From Siphonodentalium dalli (Eukaryota > Mollusca > Scaphopoda > Gadilida > Siphonodentaliidae): a DNA stretch of 64,000 nt. A model generated the notes under the pieces. That model was not told where the DNA came from and searched no databases. It saw only the letters and a list, made by a program, of their open reading frames with translations. Position numbers and translations under genes: made by a program. The DNA lies in NCBI GenBank assembly GCA_032622095.1, contig CP136062.1:19099739-19163738 (forward strand), given 5' to 3'. Positions within the stretch are counted from its first letter, which is position 1. The number at the start of each line of letters is the position of its first letter. Shown here one piece after another: positions 34,096-46,689 of this stretch.

Positions 34096-37000
34096 TTTAG
34101 TAGAGGCTCTTATGTACTCCCGTGTGCACTTTGTGAAGAAATATAGCGACTATGCCAATGATGTTCCTTGATATATCAGGCACCAGAAAACAAATGTTAG
34201 ACACCTGGGGGTCGCGACTGGGTAGATTTATGACGTCATCAAGATGGCCGCCATCCAAAATTTTACAGTATGCACTGAGCCAGTTTGATTAATATCTACT
34301 TGTGAATTTATGATAGAAATTTGAATATCTCACAACCGATGTGAAACTAATACACCATAGTTCCACTTGACAGAAAAAGTGGCCACTATAAACCAAGATG
34401 GCGACCAAAATTCGGAAAATTGATGATTCTTCACACTTTTCTCTTGAATCATTAACCCATGTTTGAAATTTGTAACTAATAGCGACCTAAATTTGAATAA
34501 ATTCTAGTACCCAACCATTTCTGCAACATATTATGTCATATTTCGGATCTCAATCCTGCCAGCTATCTTTAAAATGTGATTTAAAATTTATGCTATGAAA
34601 GTTAATCAAAATTCAATTCTGTCATTCTAGCCAAGAATTGAACAGAACATAACTGAATTTGATGAAGATAATGTAAAACTGTTTTAGATATGTGAATTGC
34701 CACATAATTACACTGAAAATAGTGCATTTTCGTTTAAGATGGCGGCCAAGATGGCTGCCGAAATGGAGAAATCACCCAAATCTATCCAATTTTTATTGAT
34801 ATCACTCATGTGTTGGGGAAAAGTGAATATGTGTCAATATGTGCTCCTGTTCGCGGAAATCCATGGACATATGGAATAATTTGTAAATTTGGTGAACCAT
34901 ATAGCTGTTTATACCCGCGAATTCAACAGAATGATACCACGAAAATTATATCAAATCATCATGGCAGCCACAAACTATTGCAGAATAGGCACTGAGTGAG
35001 GAATAAAATTTAACACAGAACAATAAAAATATATTTACAGCAATGATAAAATTGCACCAAGCTTCCTTTGGAAAGAACTAAATTGATAAACAAAACAAAG
35101 ATGGCTGTCAAAATGGCGACCGAAATATAGAAATGTGTTCAATTGTCACACATGCCCCTTACATCATTTTCGGTTATTTGTAAAATGTGGCAAGTAGGAT
35201 TTGTCTTTTTTTTTTATCAGTTAGGACATCTAGTACTTTGTAAAACATATTATTCTGTAATTTGTGTTTAATTGTTGCCTACACTCCTAAAAATGCAAAT
35301 TAAATAATGCGCTATGTAATTTCACAAACAAAGTTGCTTCTCGAGGTTCTAGATTAACCTTGGACAGAAATAGGCATACTAAAATAAACAAAAGTGTACA
35401 CAGGTTTAAATATTGTTAGTGTCATTCAATTACACTCGACGTTGATCTATTTTACCCAAGATGGTCTCCAGAATGGCCGCCAAAACTCACAGTTATACAA
35501 TTTGACAAATGTTTATATTCTCGAACGGCATTTAGCAAAGGAGGTGGATATATTCGCCCAAATTAAATTAAATACTATCATGTTATGTAGTTGTGACTAT
35601 GTTTGACCAAAAATAGTTTATAACCGAGAATATATCAGAATGGATTCTTAGAACCTAACATGAAATTGCCCAATATAATTTAATTGATCCTGCCCGTTTT
35701 TTTTGGAAGGAACTCAAACAGGATATGTGCTGACTGTATCATTATAAGAGCTTAACGAGTACTCGAACGCACGCAAAGGAATCCATGAAGTCATAATACA
35801 GAGAGACATCAATCTTTATGGCTATATTATTTCGTTTGTGGCAGATCTGCTTTATTCGTTGTCTATTCTTGATCAACAGTTGATTTCGTCCGGCCACAAA
35901 AATTTAGAAGATCCAGGAACAGTATCACACCTTGACTTCATCGAAGTCGAAGTCTGCATTGCTATCATGCTGCCACCGGGAAATATAATTGCTCAACTTA
36001 GACTTACACAGGCATTACACATATTAGTGAAAAGCTTATTTCTTATCTAATTATGAAACAGTTGTGTCTAATAAGATGCACTAATGGGAGGTGGCATTTT
36101 TCAGCTTCTGTTTTCGGCATATTTGCGTTTCATCACCCGAAATTCGTGTGAATAATTGAGACATTGTCACACTTCACAAGACATGAGTCAGTACATGTAC
36201 CACTCTTGTTACTTCGTCCAATAGATGGTGACAGTGATGATAGTCTATCTACCACTAATTCACCCCAGCAACTACAGTTCAATTACAATCACCTCTCGCA
36301 GGCTAACATCCGAGCTCACCAGAAAACTCTCTGACTGCATATCAGATATGTCATAGAATGTTTGCTTCGGTTGTGGCATGGGGAGTCCATAATACAGATA
36401 AATACATTTCAATATTCCGCTGACCTCATAGCAGATACATTGCAGATTCACTTCACTGTAGTATAATAACTGTGCACATAACCGAGTTAATGCTGGTCAG
36501 TTTATTTTAGACTATAACAAAAACATCAGTATCCGGCAAAAATACCTTAAGGTTTGTCCTTCTCCATGTCGAGTGTATCAAGTGACAGTAACGGCTACTC
36601 AACTTCATCATGGTTGTCAACAAAAGAATATCGTGAAAAGCAAAATGCCTATGCCTAGTGACTGGATATGTAATTATGAAATACCTCACCGAAACATCAG
36701 AAGCTCATATTTGGCACATGCCATATGATGGGGTAGCGAAGCAAATGGATACAGTGACGGGTCATCAATACCATTTAATTGAACATTTATTAAGAGTTCT
36801 TGCAACACTTCCATGGGTACTTTCATTAGCATTATACAACAACTGTTAGTTCACAGAAAGTAAATATCTTAGTATCACAGAAACCCCGCAATCTGGTACA
36901 AACTCCTTTAATTACCCATCGAACACATGTAGTGTATACAATTTGCTGGCAAACCGTACAACCATAATAGTCGAATCCACAAGAATGTCAATTACAAGCT

Positions 37001-39726
37001 GGGAATATAGATACTGCGCAAAAGTTGGAAGTTGGAAATAGATAACAATGCTATGCTTGAATTGAGATAAGATTGTGGATTGTTAGCTATTGGAACAGTC
37101 CGTAACTGAAATGACTTCAACTCTTGATTAGGAAGGTATAAGATTTTCAACGTTTAACGACCTGTGTTTTATGCAGACCTGAACTCATTGCAGTGGGATA
37201 TCAAACGTTCCTGTATAAAACATCTGGAAGGAATACTACAAACTTTCCACCCACTAATAATAATACATGTACCTCAACATGTTGGTGAGTTCAATTGCTA
37301 AGTCGAATTGTGCATTGTTGTGGGAATATGTATCCTATTAGTTTTATCTGGAACGCTGGCGATAACCGATAAAATTACAGAAGTGCTGGCATTTAAAACA
37401 AATTTGGTGTGAACATGTTTCTTGTATGACATTTTGATGAGACCTTATAACGCAAGTATGGAAGAACTGCGATAACACAAATATGAAATGGGTGTATCTA
37501 AATAAACTCGATGCCTGCATCAGCTCTGCACAGGACGATGTGGATCATACACGGAACGAACTTCCAGTATATGTGATGTCCAGAGAACTATCGCCTCTGT
37601 GGAACTCATATATACCAATTGAACTCATTATATGAGGCTATCTGCCTATCCTAACTGTATATCGATCAAAATAAGCCACGCTTTCGCAAATCTTGGGTGT
37701 GGAGTCAGTGGGTTGACATATGAGCTGTCCAATGCTCCACATCAGTTTCTCTTTTGGTACGAACCTGAACATAATTTATCTGTAATCGCTATAGATCACA
37801 TTTAATAATCAGAGGTCTGGTAGAAATCCGCCAACGCGATTCTTGTTCGCAGAAGACACACAGAGCGCACATCTGAAGGCTCTCGTTTTGGTAGGCTGCG
37901 ACAAAGCTATTATTGTCGGATAATTTCCGGATGCACACACGCAGTGAACTGGATTTGAACTAGATGTTATTCAAGGACGAGCTATTGGAAATTTTCTCAG
38001 TTTTACATGTATATTAATAGCAACGGCGAATCACACAAATATTTGCGCCTATTTAGGGGTTCTGCATTGTCTGATGTCCATTCAATTAATTTCGTGACCA
38101 TCTGAATTTCGGTAGAATTGACTTAGTATGATGGCATTACATGAGCAATACAGGAGTCAAGTGAAAAAATATCGAAACCCCACACGGGGGCGATATCAAG
38201 TTGAAATAATTAAAGTATTGCTCAATACCGACAGCCCTATTGTTGAGGTAGGTATATTTCTCCAGTCGAGACACCCAATCAGGAAATTTCCGATGTACAT
38301 ATAATAATGGATGTAATCAGCATATATTCAGATTTGGATATTTTCAAATAGGTCAACATCAGATGAATGTATCTACTTTTCGTGGTTTCTATGTTTCCAT
38401 TCTCATGAAATCTCGTGTATAAGCAACATATTCATATTGTATCGATTGTATCAGCATTCCTGTGTCTTATGTCAACAGGGGAACAAATGTGTTTACCAGT
38501 AGTCACTGAAACCCACCTTAGGACCGTTATCAATGAAAACTAGCAAATGTCTCCATTTTTGTAACCATCTCAGTTACTATCTTGAATTAGATGCATATGC
38601 ATAATGATATGTGAATCTAACATGCCTTGGTTGCCGAATGATTAGATGATAAAACTTATTCAAAATAAGGTTGCTATTAGCCACATATTTCAAACCGCTG
38701 TGAATAATTTAAGAGGAGAGTGTGAAAAATAATCAATTATTATAATTTCGGTCGCCGTTTTGGGAGCCATCTTGGATTTTGAGGTCCAAATTGCACTGCC
38801 AAGAGGAAGTGTCATGCAATTGTATTATTGATGGCGAAACATAATCATTTCACTATCTATATTTTCCTCTCAGACTCAACGCCAACTCTGAAATTGTTCA
38901 TGGTTGTCATTTTGATGATTTCATCTCATTTCCGTGGTTTCATTCTCTTGCATTCTTGAGTATAAACAGCCAAAGTTAACAAACTATTCATATTGTTTCA
39001 TAACATAAAGAAAATTTGACAAACTTTAGTGATTTTTCTAGTTCGGCAACCATTTTGTCACCATCTTGAATATAGATGAACGTTTTTGGTTGTAATTATA
39101 TGGCAATCTATATATTTAAAATGTTGCACATTTTTGTCATCAAATTCAGCTATTTTCTGGCGAACATTTGTCTCGAGTTACAAAATCGATATTTGGTAAC
39201 ATTTCATAGCTATTTATGAATTCACATTTTGACGATGTTTTGTAGGAATAAGACCCAAAGTATGACATATTATCAAGTTCAAATGGTTAGGTATTCAAAA
39301 GTATTTAAAATTAAGTTGCTATTAGCCACAGATTTCAAATAACAGTGAATGTTTTAAGAGACATGTGTGAAAATTCATCATTTTTCTGAACTTCGGTCGC
39401 CATTTTGGCCGCCATCTTGGTTAAATGTGGACAATATTTCTGTCAAAGTGAAGCCTGTTATCATAATATCACAACAGTAGAGAAATATTATATTTCCTGC
39501 CATAAATTCACTACTAGCTATTTATCAAACTGACTCAGTACCTACTCTGAAATGTTGGATGGCGGCCATTTTGATGACGTCATAAATCCATCCAGTCGCG
39601 ACCCCAGGTGTCTAACATTTGTTTTCTGGTGCCTGAGATATCAAGCAACATCATTGGCATAGTCGCTATATTTCTTCACAAAATGCACACGGGAGCCAAA
39701 AAATGGACATAAGGGCCTCTACTAAT
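34096..39726. mobile_element. 5.6-kb element with long terminal inverted repeats, decayed or non-autonomous
   Basis: The ends TTAGTAGAGGCTCTTATGT (34097) and, inverted, ATTAGTAGAGGCCCTTATGT (39725) begin TIRs that can be followed for at least about 480 bp (shared: GACTATGCCAATGATGTT, GGCACCAGAAAACAAATGTT, TATGACGTCATCAAGATGGC). The arms are partly built of tandem units of about 340-360 bp marked by an AAGATGGCNNCC motif at about 34400, 34740, 35100 and 35460, and inverted at about 38760, 39050 and 39395. The middle (about 35700-38500) has only short frames (for example 35838-36050 and 36658-36849) with no recognisable transposase. Family unknown. Confidence 0.7.
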
Positions 39727-40005
39727 TCTGATATTAAAACGATTATCTAAAATATATCGTTGTAATTGTGTCCGAAATGATGACTTTTACTCAACACGTC
39801 ATGAGTAATGGTTTTAGTAAAAAGGTGGAGGGGCATTTGTTGCCGACTTGTGTTGGATTCAGCTAATATGCACTTTTCGCACAATGGACTACTACTGATA
39901 AGTAACACTAACAACTAATAGCAGTATAGCTAATTTGTTGGACGGTCCAAACACAAATCCTTCAAATACTGGACAGTTTAGTATGGTCGCCCTTTAACGA
40001 CTGCC

Positions 40006-40469
40006 TTAACCCTTTACCCAACAAAACGGCCAAAAACGCCCAAATAAATCTTCAACAGCCTAAAATATCTTCGGACTGTCTCAATAACACCATACAAATA
40101 TGGATATCATTGGGACCGGTTCATTGACCACATTGTGATGGTTACAGTTATGCCCTGTGCCAATGCATTCTCTTATATATGCCAGTTGACCATAGGTCGC
40201 CTCGCATATATAAGAGAATGCATTGGCCTAAAAAAATTCTTTTGTTAACACTTTTACCATTTTTTCTTACATTCTTTAACAATTTTATATTTTTTTCTTA
40301 GATTTTTTAACAATTTTTATAATATTTTTCTACATTCTTTGACAATTTTATCATTTTTAATATGTGTTAAGCCAATGCATTCTCTTATATATGCGAGGCG
40401 ACCTATGGTCGACTCGCATATATAAAAGAATGCATTGGCACAGGGCCGTTCTGTTGGGTAAAGGGTTAA
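40006..40469. mobile_element. piggyBac-like MITE carrying the palindrome cassette, family B, full copy
   Basis: TTAA at 40006-40009 and 40466-40469. The TIR is CCCTTTACCCAACAAAACGG on the left and CCCTTTACCCAACAGAACGG inverted on the right. The cassette is CCCTGTG, a 67-bp palindrome (40160-40226), an AT-rich spacer, a 67-bp palindrome (40372-40438) and CACAGGG. It is close in sequence to 18636-19042. Confidence 0.88.
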
Positions 40470-41344
40470 TCTGAATTTAAAATAAAACTCGCATTTCTAC
40501 AATAAATGCCTGTTATACCATAATTGCCTATTCTATTGTGCGTATAACACTATTTTGGAAATGTCATATTTACACCCTACTATGGGTATACAGCTTCCTA
40601 CTGTTGGTATAAATTTCTACTGTGGGTGTAAATTGTCAAAGGTGATTTCGTGTGTTAAACATTTATACACATAGTAGTACTACATCGTTGTTAGCAAAAT
40701 AGTTCTTATGTTACATTCATTTAAAATTGGAGATTGTCATGATATCAATTAGATATGATGAAAATTGCTTGCATTTCAATCAAGTGTAGCATTCTAGTGT
40801 TATATGAACTAGGAAACATTTGAATGCTGATATAAAGAGACCGATGGCTCATAAACACGCTGACGTCATGACGTAACTGTATGTATCACTACGCGTGACG
40901 CATATTCCTTATATTATGGTGTCGTGTGCATGTGTCTATCTCGGTTAGGATACACATTAAAAGTAAACAGCGGAGTAGTTGATTTCGCGCAAAAATACAA
41001 GAAATAATTATTATGGCATAAATAAACTCGTGGAATTGTGGTTAAAACCACAATTCCACTCGTGGTGAAAATTTGGTATTCTCGGCTACTAGGATGTATT
41101 CTATATTTCTAAATGACACTTCCCAGGTTTTCGACAATAATCAATATTGCAATGGCGGTTAGAAACATTTCAGTAAACACTCAATGCCAATGTTTGTGAT
41201 GCACAGCCGATGTGATAAGTTGATAAATGTGTGAACAAGGGGTGATAAACTTTTGAGACCAACATGTGGAAAACATGAAGCAACAAATATGTGAATGAGC
41301 AAAGCACAAACATCTAATAATATATTAATTATATAACTGGGCCA
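40470..41344. other. No gene; one short hairpin
   Basis: A small hairpin lies at about 41029-41062 (GTGGAATTGTGGTT, then AACCACAATTCCAC). Repeats of TACTGTGGGTGTAAAT type lie at about 40575-40635. No exon is seen. Confidence 0.5.
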
Positions 41345-42465
41345 TGAACAGGGACGTGGCTAGAGGGTCACCGTTGGGGGTGTCCACCATGGGAAAATTC
41401 TAACTGAACCACACCTTGAATCACAATGAGACCAAACACAAGTTTTGTATGCATAATTCCATCTGCACCCATTGCACCTCAGTGTCCAGGCCTAATATCA
41501 TATATATTCATAAACCATGGTTCTATAGTTCCGTTATGAGAACATTCAGATATTTTGACCTGAAAATTACATGAATCCTAACATCTAGTGGTGTAACTCC
41601 AGACAAACAAATGCACACGGCGACGGGCTACATGGCATACGGAGCCGATAGGACACACCGGGCCGACCATGGTTGTTCGGCCCGGTGTGAGAACAATTTT
41701 AAAACTCTACAGGAATCAATAGCAAATCATAGCATCTAGACTGGCCTCGACTGAAGCTTTCTTAGTGTTGGAAATTTCAAACCTCATACTTCCCCTCAAG
41801 TTGGAAAATATTGTTTTGCTAAATTTATTTGCAGTTTTGTATTGGCCACTGGGAGGGACAATGGCACACCGGGCCGACCATGGTTCGGGCCGGTGTGCGA
41901 AAATATTGAAATATGAACAAGAAAATCGCAAAATCCTAGCATCTAGACTATAGCCTCAAGACTTCCTCGAGTTGGAAATTTCAAACCTGACACCCCACTT
42001 AGGTTGGAAAAATCCATCTGATGGACAATTCCAATGACAATGTTGACCAAATGTATGAAAATATTGTTTTCTTAAATTAACTAGCATTTTCTGACTGGCC
42101 ATGGGGGAGGGACCAGGACACAAAGTTTCTAAGTGTTGGAAATTTCAAACCTAGCTGTCAGCCCCCTAAGGTTGGAAAATTTCCAACTGATGACCATTTC
42201 AGTCCAAAATTTTGACACAAAATAGTAAAATATGCAAAATAATGGTCCAAAAAACAATTAAGTCCCCCTCCCAATAAATTGTTTGAAAATCAAACTGCAA
42301 GAACATTTTCAACCTATTGTTGGAGTGAAATTTCCAACTAATGTTTTGGCAGGTATGAAATTTCCAACAGTTGAAAATTTTCACCAAAGTTGGGGGGGGG
42401 GGGGGTGACACAACCCCACCCCCCCCCCCGTCGCTTCGTATCTGGCCATGGACAAACATGACGTA
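41345..42465. mobile_element. Family C element (CCATGG palindromes), reverse orientation
   Basis: It runs from AGGGACGTGGCTAGAGGGTC to poly-C, then CGTCGCTTCGTATCTGGCC. It holds two GC palindromes (ACACCGGGCCGACCATGGTT at about 41654 and again at about 41867) and TTGGAAAATTTCCAACTGAT boxes. Order is the reverse of 10652-11745. There is no coding region. Confidence 0.7.
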
Positions 42466-42579
42466 ATAATTATGTCTATAACTTATTAATAAATATTTCA
42501 CTCAAAGCTCGCGTTTTTACACTCAATATTGTTCGTACCTTGGCAGATTGCTAACTGGGTCGTGTGTGGTATACCGCAA

Positions 42580-42706
42580 ATATAGCGAACCTCTCTCTCT
42601 CACTCCCCAACTCTTCCCCCTCTGTATCACTCTTTCTCTCGCTCCTACTCTATCTCTCTCACTTACTCCCTCTCTCTCTCTATCGTCTGCAACTGTCTCT
42701 TTTCTT
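42580..42706. repeat. CT-rich microsatellite
   Basis: Runs of CTCTCTCTCACTCCC and CTCTCTCTCTATCG, a degenerate (CT)n tract. The overlapping open frame (42548-42793) is a product of it. Confidence 0.9.
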
Positions 42707-43918
42707 CTACAGTCCTACCATCCTATAATTGAAACTGGTGAATGTTTAACTAACAAATTGTCATTATGCATTTTTGACCAAAAAATGAATTGATAAAAAG
42801 CGAACCAACGTCCACTTAAAGATTTTTTTTATTTATTTTTTATTTTTATTTATTATTTATTCATCTTGTTGGTACAATTTGCGATATGTTATTACATACA
42901 TTCAGGTACATGCATAACTTGTATAATAATAAAGATATGTGCTATTAAATCTTACTTTTTCCAATGCATTTTTTATTTATATTATGGCACAGTGTCAAAT
43001 ATCGTTCAAATTGAAATGAAATCCGTGTCATTAAAATATTTTGTCAGGTCTTCATTAAACAGTCATTCTCTGATTTTACTAGTGATTGACTTTTCTATGG
43101 TATATGGTGATTTTTTGGGATGATTAAAAGTCAAACTGCGAGCTGGAGGCCCAGTCTCGTAAAAGGTGTAGTTGGGGAATTTCAATTTTGTTTATTGTCG
43201 TTAATCAATGTTGATTAATGTTGATTTTTGGTTTGTGATAAACTATATGTCAATTACAAATAAAATAATTTTATGCAGCCCACTGGGGGTTGTGGTCGGA
43301 GATGGTCGAGTCGGCCGCCGGTTCGTTAATTAGGTGCTGGTTGTTATTGTTATTTTAACGGAATTCTGAGTTGGTCATTCGTAAAACCAATATATTTTAT
43401 ATTCTACAATTATATTCTTGGGTTTATAATATATGATCTTGAGCGCGTTACCATTTCTGACATTGATTTTCTTGTAAGTTTATTGCCATTCAACATTTCA
43501 GCAATTGTGTGTTATCTGTGTCCACTGTCAGAATTCACACAGTGTAGCACTAACAACACACATGAAACAATCGTTCTAATTTTCTGATATGTGTTTTGTA
43601 TCTGTGCACACTCCATAGTACTACACTATGATACTATGAGTACAGGTACTTTTGAAAGTAATCGATTACGATTACGATTACTTGTAATCAAAAAGTGTCA
43701 TGATTACTGATTACAGACGATTATTCCAAATTTTGTAATCGATTACTTTGATTACGATTACTGATTACGATTAACCCAACCCTGCAATCGATCAATATAT
43801 CATAGTAGATTACTGAACAGTCTCTTTGAAAAACCGATGATAAACTTATCAGATTTACGTCTCGTGTTGAGATTTCATTTCTAACACGACCCGACTTTCC
43901 TCAAGATGACGTAATAAA
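42707..43918. other. No gene; short GATTAC repeats
   Basis: A T-rich tract lies at 42820-42865. At about 43660-43775 the string GATTACGATTACTTGTAATC and variants repeat on both strands. No exon is recognised. Confidence 0.5.
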
Positions 43919-43924
43919 TTGTTT

Positions 43925-44226
43925 CCAAATATGGAGTGGATGCCTAATATGGAGTGGATGCCTAATATGGAGTGGATGCCTAATATGGAGTGGATGCCTA
44001 ATGTGGAGTGGATGTCTAATATGGATTGGATGCCTAATATGGAGTGGATGCATAATATGGAGTGGATGCCTAATATGGAGTGGATGCATAATATGGAGTG
44101 GATGCCTAATATGGAGTGGATGCCTGCTGTAATATGGAGTGGATGCCTAATATGGAGTGGATGCCTAATATGGAGTGGATGCCTAATATGGAGTGGATGC
44201 CTAATATGGAGTGGATGCCTGCTGTA
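43925..44226. repeat. 18-bp minisatellite, about 16 copies
   Basis: The unit AATATGGAGTGGATGCCT recurs with few changes, plus two CTGCTGT interruptions at about 44124 and 44219. Being 18 bp and stop-free it opens frames on both strands (NMEWMP on plus, HPLHIR on minus). It lies about 155 bp 3' of the SRCR stop codon. Confidence 0.95.
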
Positions 44227-44381
44227 GTCAATGTTTGATAAGTTTGTGCCAGGTACCGTTAACACAACACGATGGTGTGAGGGTGATTGTTCATTCTGAA
44301 TTATATACCCAATTATATATAGAAACGCCGTTGTTGTTTTTTATTTATGTAAAATCACCTTTGTGGAAGTCTGCCTGACGA

Positions 44382-44779
44382 TTAAATTCGGGTATTTAGC
44401 GGTAAAACTGTGATCTCTCTGGCAGCGATAGAAGCATTCGTTGCCATGGGCACGTTGTCGTTGTTGTCACCGTTTTCGGTATTGCTGCCTTCGGACCCAT
44501 CGTGATCTGACCCTGAGCCGTCATTATTCTCGTCCTTGTCATTGTTTCGTGGCTTTTTGCGGGGATCGGGAATAAGATCGACAATCAGGAGAAAAGTAAA
44601 GACGAAGCTGAAGCTTCCGATTGTTAAAGCAAGGCCCATAACCTGCGCAGACTTCCTGTCGTCTGACGCGGTGGTCGCTTTCTTGGCTACGTATTTCTCC
44701 ATGGTGATGTTGACGTATGTCGGTGGTGGTCCGGTTGTGGTTGTCGGTTCAGTCGTAGTCGGTGGTATGTACGGTGGCA
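44382..44779 (-). CDS. SRCR receptor, last exon: stalk, transmembrane helix, cytoplasmic tail
   Basis: On the minus strand, acceptor TTGTCTTAACAG precedes 44779 and the stop TAA is at 44382-44384. The exon opens in phase 1, matching the donor of the exon at 46034-46194. It encodes a Pro/Thr-rich stalk (PPYIPPTTTEPTTTTGPPPT), an NIT glycosylation site, a hydrophobic helix (VMGLALTIGSFSFVFTFLLI then VDLI), a basic stop-transfer PDPRKKPR, and an acidic, Asp/Asn/Ser-rich cytoplasmic tail of about 65 residues. This fits the C-terminal end of a single-pass type I surface receptor. No ITAM or kinase motif is seen. Confidence 0.85.
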
Positions 44780-44781
44780 CT

Positions 44782-44940
44782 GTTAAGACAAGACAACCAT
44801 AGTCAGAAATGGTAACGCCACGAAGATCATATTATTAGCCATAAATATAAATTATAATATAAAATATATCGGTTACATGAGTGCACCGCCTCAGATTCAG
44901 TTAAAACAACTAATCCTTCAAATTATTACAAAAAACTACG
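44782..44940. repeat. Intron segment duplicated at 47555-47700
   Basis: AACCATAGTCAGAAATGGTA plus ACGCCACGAAGAT, then ATAAATATAAATTATAATAT and TCCTTCAAATTATTAC, recur in the same order about 2.75 kb away. The copy here is adjacent to the last SRCR exon; the other ends at a LINE fragment. Confidence 0.8.
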
Positions 44941-46020
44941 GCTTATTACTGCATGTTTCTCATTCACCACACCAGAACGCTTCTAAATGCGGATAAACAA
45001 TCGGAGGTATTGTGTTCCCGCCAAGAGTGCATGGCCCAGCCATTGTTCATACCTAAACGTTGAAATCAATTGACGCGGTCATAATGGTTACATATTGCAA
45101 CTATAAGACATCCAACAAAAACCCGAAATGTGTTGTCCTGCGAGATATCCCATCGCTATAGCTCAATTTGACACGACCAGATTAGCCTTTCTACAATATC
45201 CAAAAACAATAAAGCTTCTCAAATCATCGGCATGGTCAATAGAACTTTCACGAACTTGTACATTCCAACTACAGCTTTTACCAGACTCAGGGTCGCAGTA
45301 TATTTGTAACGCGTCCCAAAATAACCTCATTCTGTGTAGCACTACAGCTTTTAAAGCGACCCAATCTATTTATAAAACCTACATCGGCCTACGTCTTTCT
45401 AATATTTGGCCAACAATATACACCGGTGGCGTTAACGAAGAAACCAGAAACGTTAGAAGAAAACAGGGACGTAACTACGAGACGAAATACTTGAACTACC
45501 TATCTAGGAGCATTATATATATAGGTTATTGGTATTTTTATTTTAAAGGTACTTAATCCGACTAGACGGTCCCCATACCACCAAAATAAAACAACAACAT
45601 TTCTTCAAAATACGCTTTATATGTCAGAATATTGTAACAAAATAATGTTAACCACAGTTATTGACTGTCAATTTTGGTATCCAATATTCCAAAACTTGTT
45701 ATTTATCAACATCTTGTTTAAAAAAGTATGGCCGTAATGGCACTAAATTATCAAGAAATGTGACCGTATTGCCACTTGATTTTAGAGTGAGCCATTTTTA
45801 TCCGCAATTTTGTCCGAGACCCTCCGTTTGACCACGTATTTCTGGGCCACATATTATTACACGTCTCGAGAAATAAAACAAACTTCAAAAATCGACATCT
45901 GATCACTCTGAGCTTACAGAGTTGACTCAACGTCGCACATGATCCCGATATGATTTACTTGTGACCACGTGACACGGGTATCAGTATAGGCATGTGACCA
46001 CGTGACGCTGGTATCAGTAC
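44941..46020. other. SRCR intron with dispersed repeat pieces
   Basis: About 45000-45160 is an inverted relative of 24640-24910. About 45547-45800 relates to the family at 16653-18556 (GGTACTTAATCCGACTAGAC). The 142-codon open frame at 45128-45556 lies in these repeats and shows no domain. Confidence 0.5.
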
Positions 46021-46033
46021 AGGGTTAGCTCAC

Positions 46034-46194
46034 CTTCGCACATGATCCCGATATCATCGGAGTGTGAGCACGTGACACTCGTATTTATTGTGCAGTTGTC
46101 CAGCATCGTGGAGTTGTCTCCACAAAAGATCCCTTCAGAGTTAATACGACCCGATCCCGTGGTGTATTCTGTACCATTCAGCATACGGACGAAT
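46034..46194 (-). CDS. SRCR receptor, second half of SRCR domain
   Basis: Minus-strand exon from acceptor TTTAAG (just above 46194) to donor GTGAGC after GAAG at 46034, phase 1. It encodes FVRMLNGTEYTTGSGRINSE, then GIFCGDNSTMLDNCTINTSV and TCSHSDDIGIMCE. The GSGRI, the four cysteines, and the CSHSDDIGIMC end match the C-terminal half of SRCR domains (usual form GSGPI to CSHSEDVGVxC). NGT, NST, NCT and NTS are possible N-glycosylation sites. The acceptor and first 27 bases are repeated upstream in 86-bp units. The phase-2 acceptor does not fit the phase-0 donor of the exon at 62070-62281, so an exon between them may be missing or another donor is used. Confidence 0.85.
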
Positions 46195-46682
46195 CTTAAA
46201 GTGATATGAAACACTCTAAATCAAAATATCTAATGTAATACAATTAAATCTGATCTGTACCATTCAGCATACGGACGAATCTTAAAGTGATATGAAACAC
46301 TCTAAATCAAAATATCTAATGTAATACAATTAAATCTGATCTGTACCATTCAGCATACGGACGAATCTTAAAGTGATATGAAACACTCTAAATCAAAATA
46401 TCTAATGTAATACAATTAAATCTGATCTGTACCATTCAGCATACGGACGAATCTTAAAGTGATATGAAACACTCTAAATCAAAATATCTAATGTAATACA
46501 ATTAAATCTGATCTGTACCATTCAGCATACGGACGAATCTTAAAGTGATATGAAACACTCTAAATCAAAATATCTAATGTAATACAATTAAATCTGATCT
46601 GTACCATTCAGCATACGGACGAATCTTAAAGTGATATGAAACACTCTAAATCAAAATCTCTAATATAATACAATTAAATCTG
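46168..46682 (-). repeat. 86-bp tandem repeat containing the SRCR exon acceptor, about 6 copies
   Basis: CTGTACCATTCAGCATACGG recurs at 46169, 46255, 46341 and onward every 86 bp to about 46610. The unit also has ACGAATCTTAAAGTGATATG and ends AATACAATTAAATCTGAT. The lowest-coordinate copy is the real start of the exon at 46034-46194; the others lie on the intron side. Units are nearly identical. Confidence 0.96.
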
Positions 46683-46689
46683 ATTGAAC

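Noticed and set aside
43855-44265. 136-codon minus-strand frame of HPLHIR repeats and 102-codon plus-strand frame
   Set aside because: By-product of an 18-bp minisatellite, open on both strands.
45128-45556. 142-codon open frame
   Set aside because: No recognisable domain; the region is shared in part with dispersed repeats at 24640-24910 and 16653-18556.
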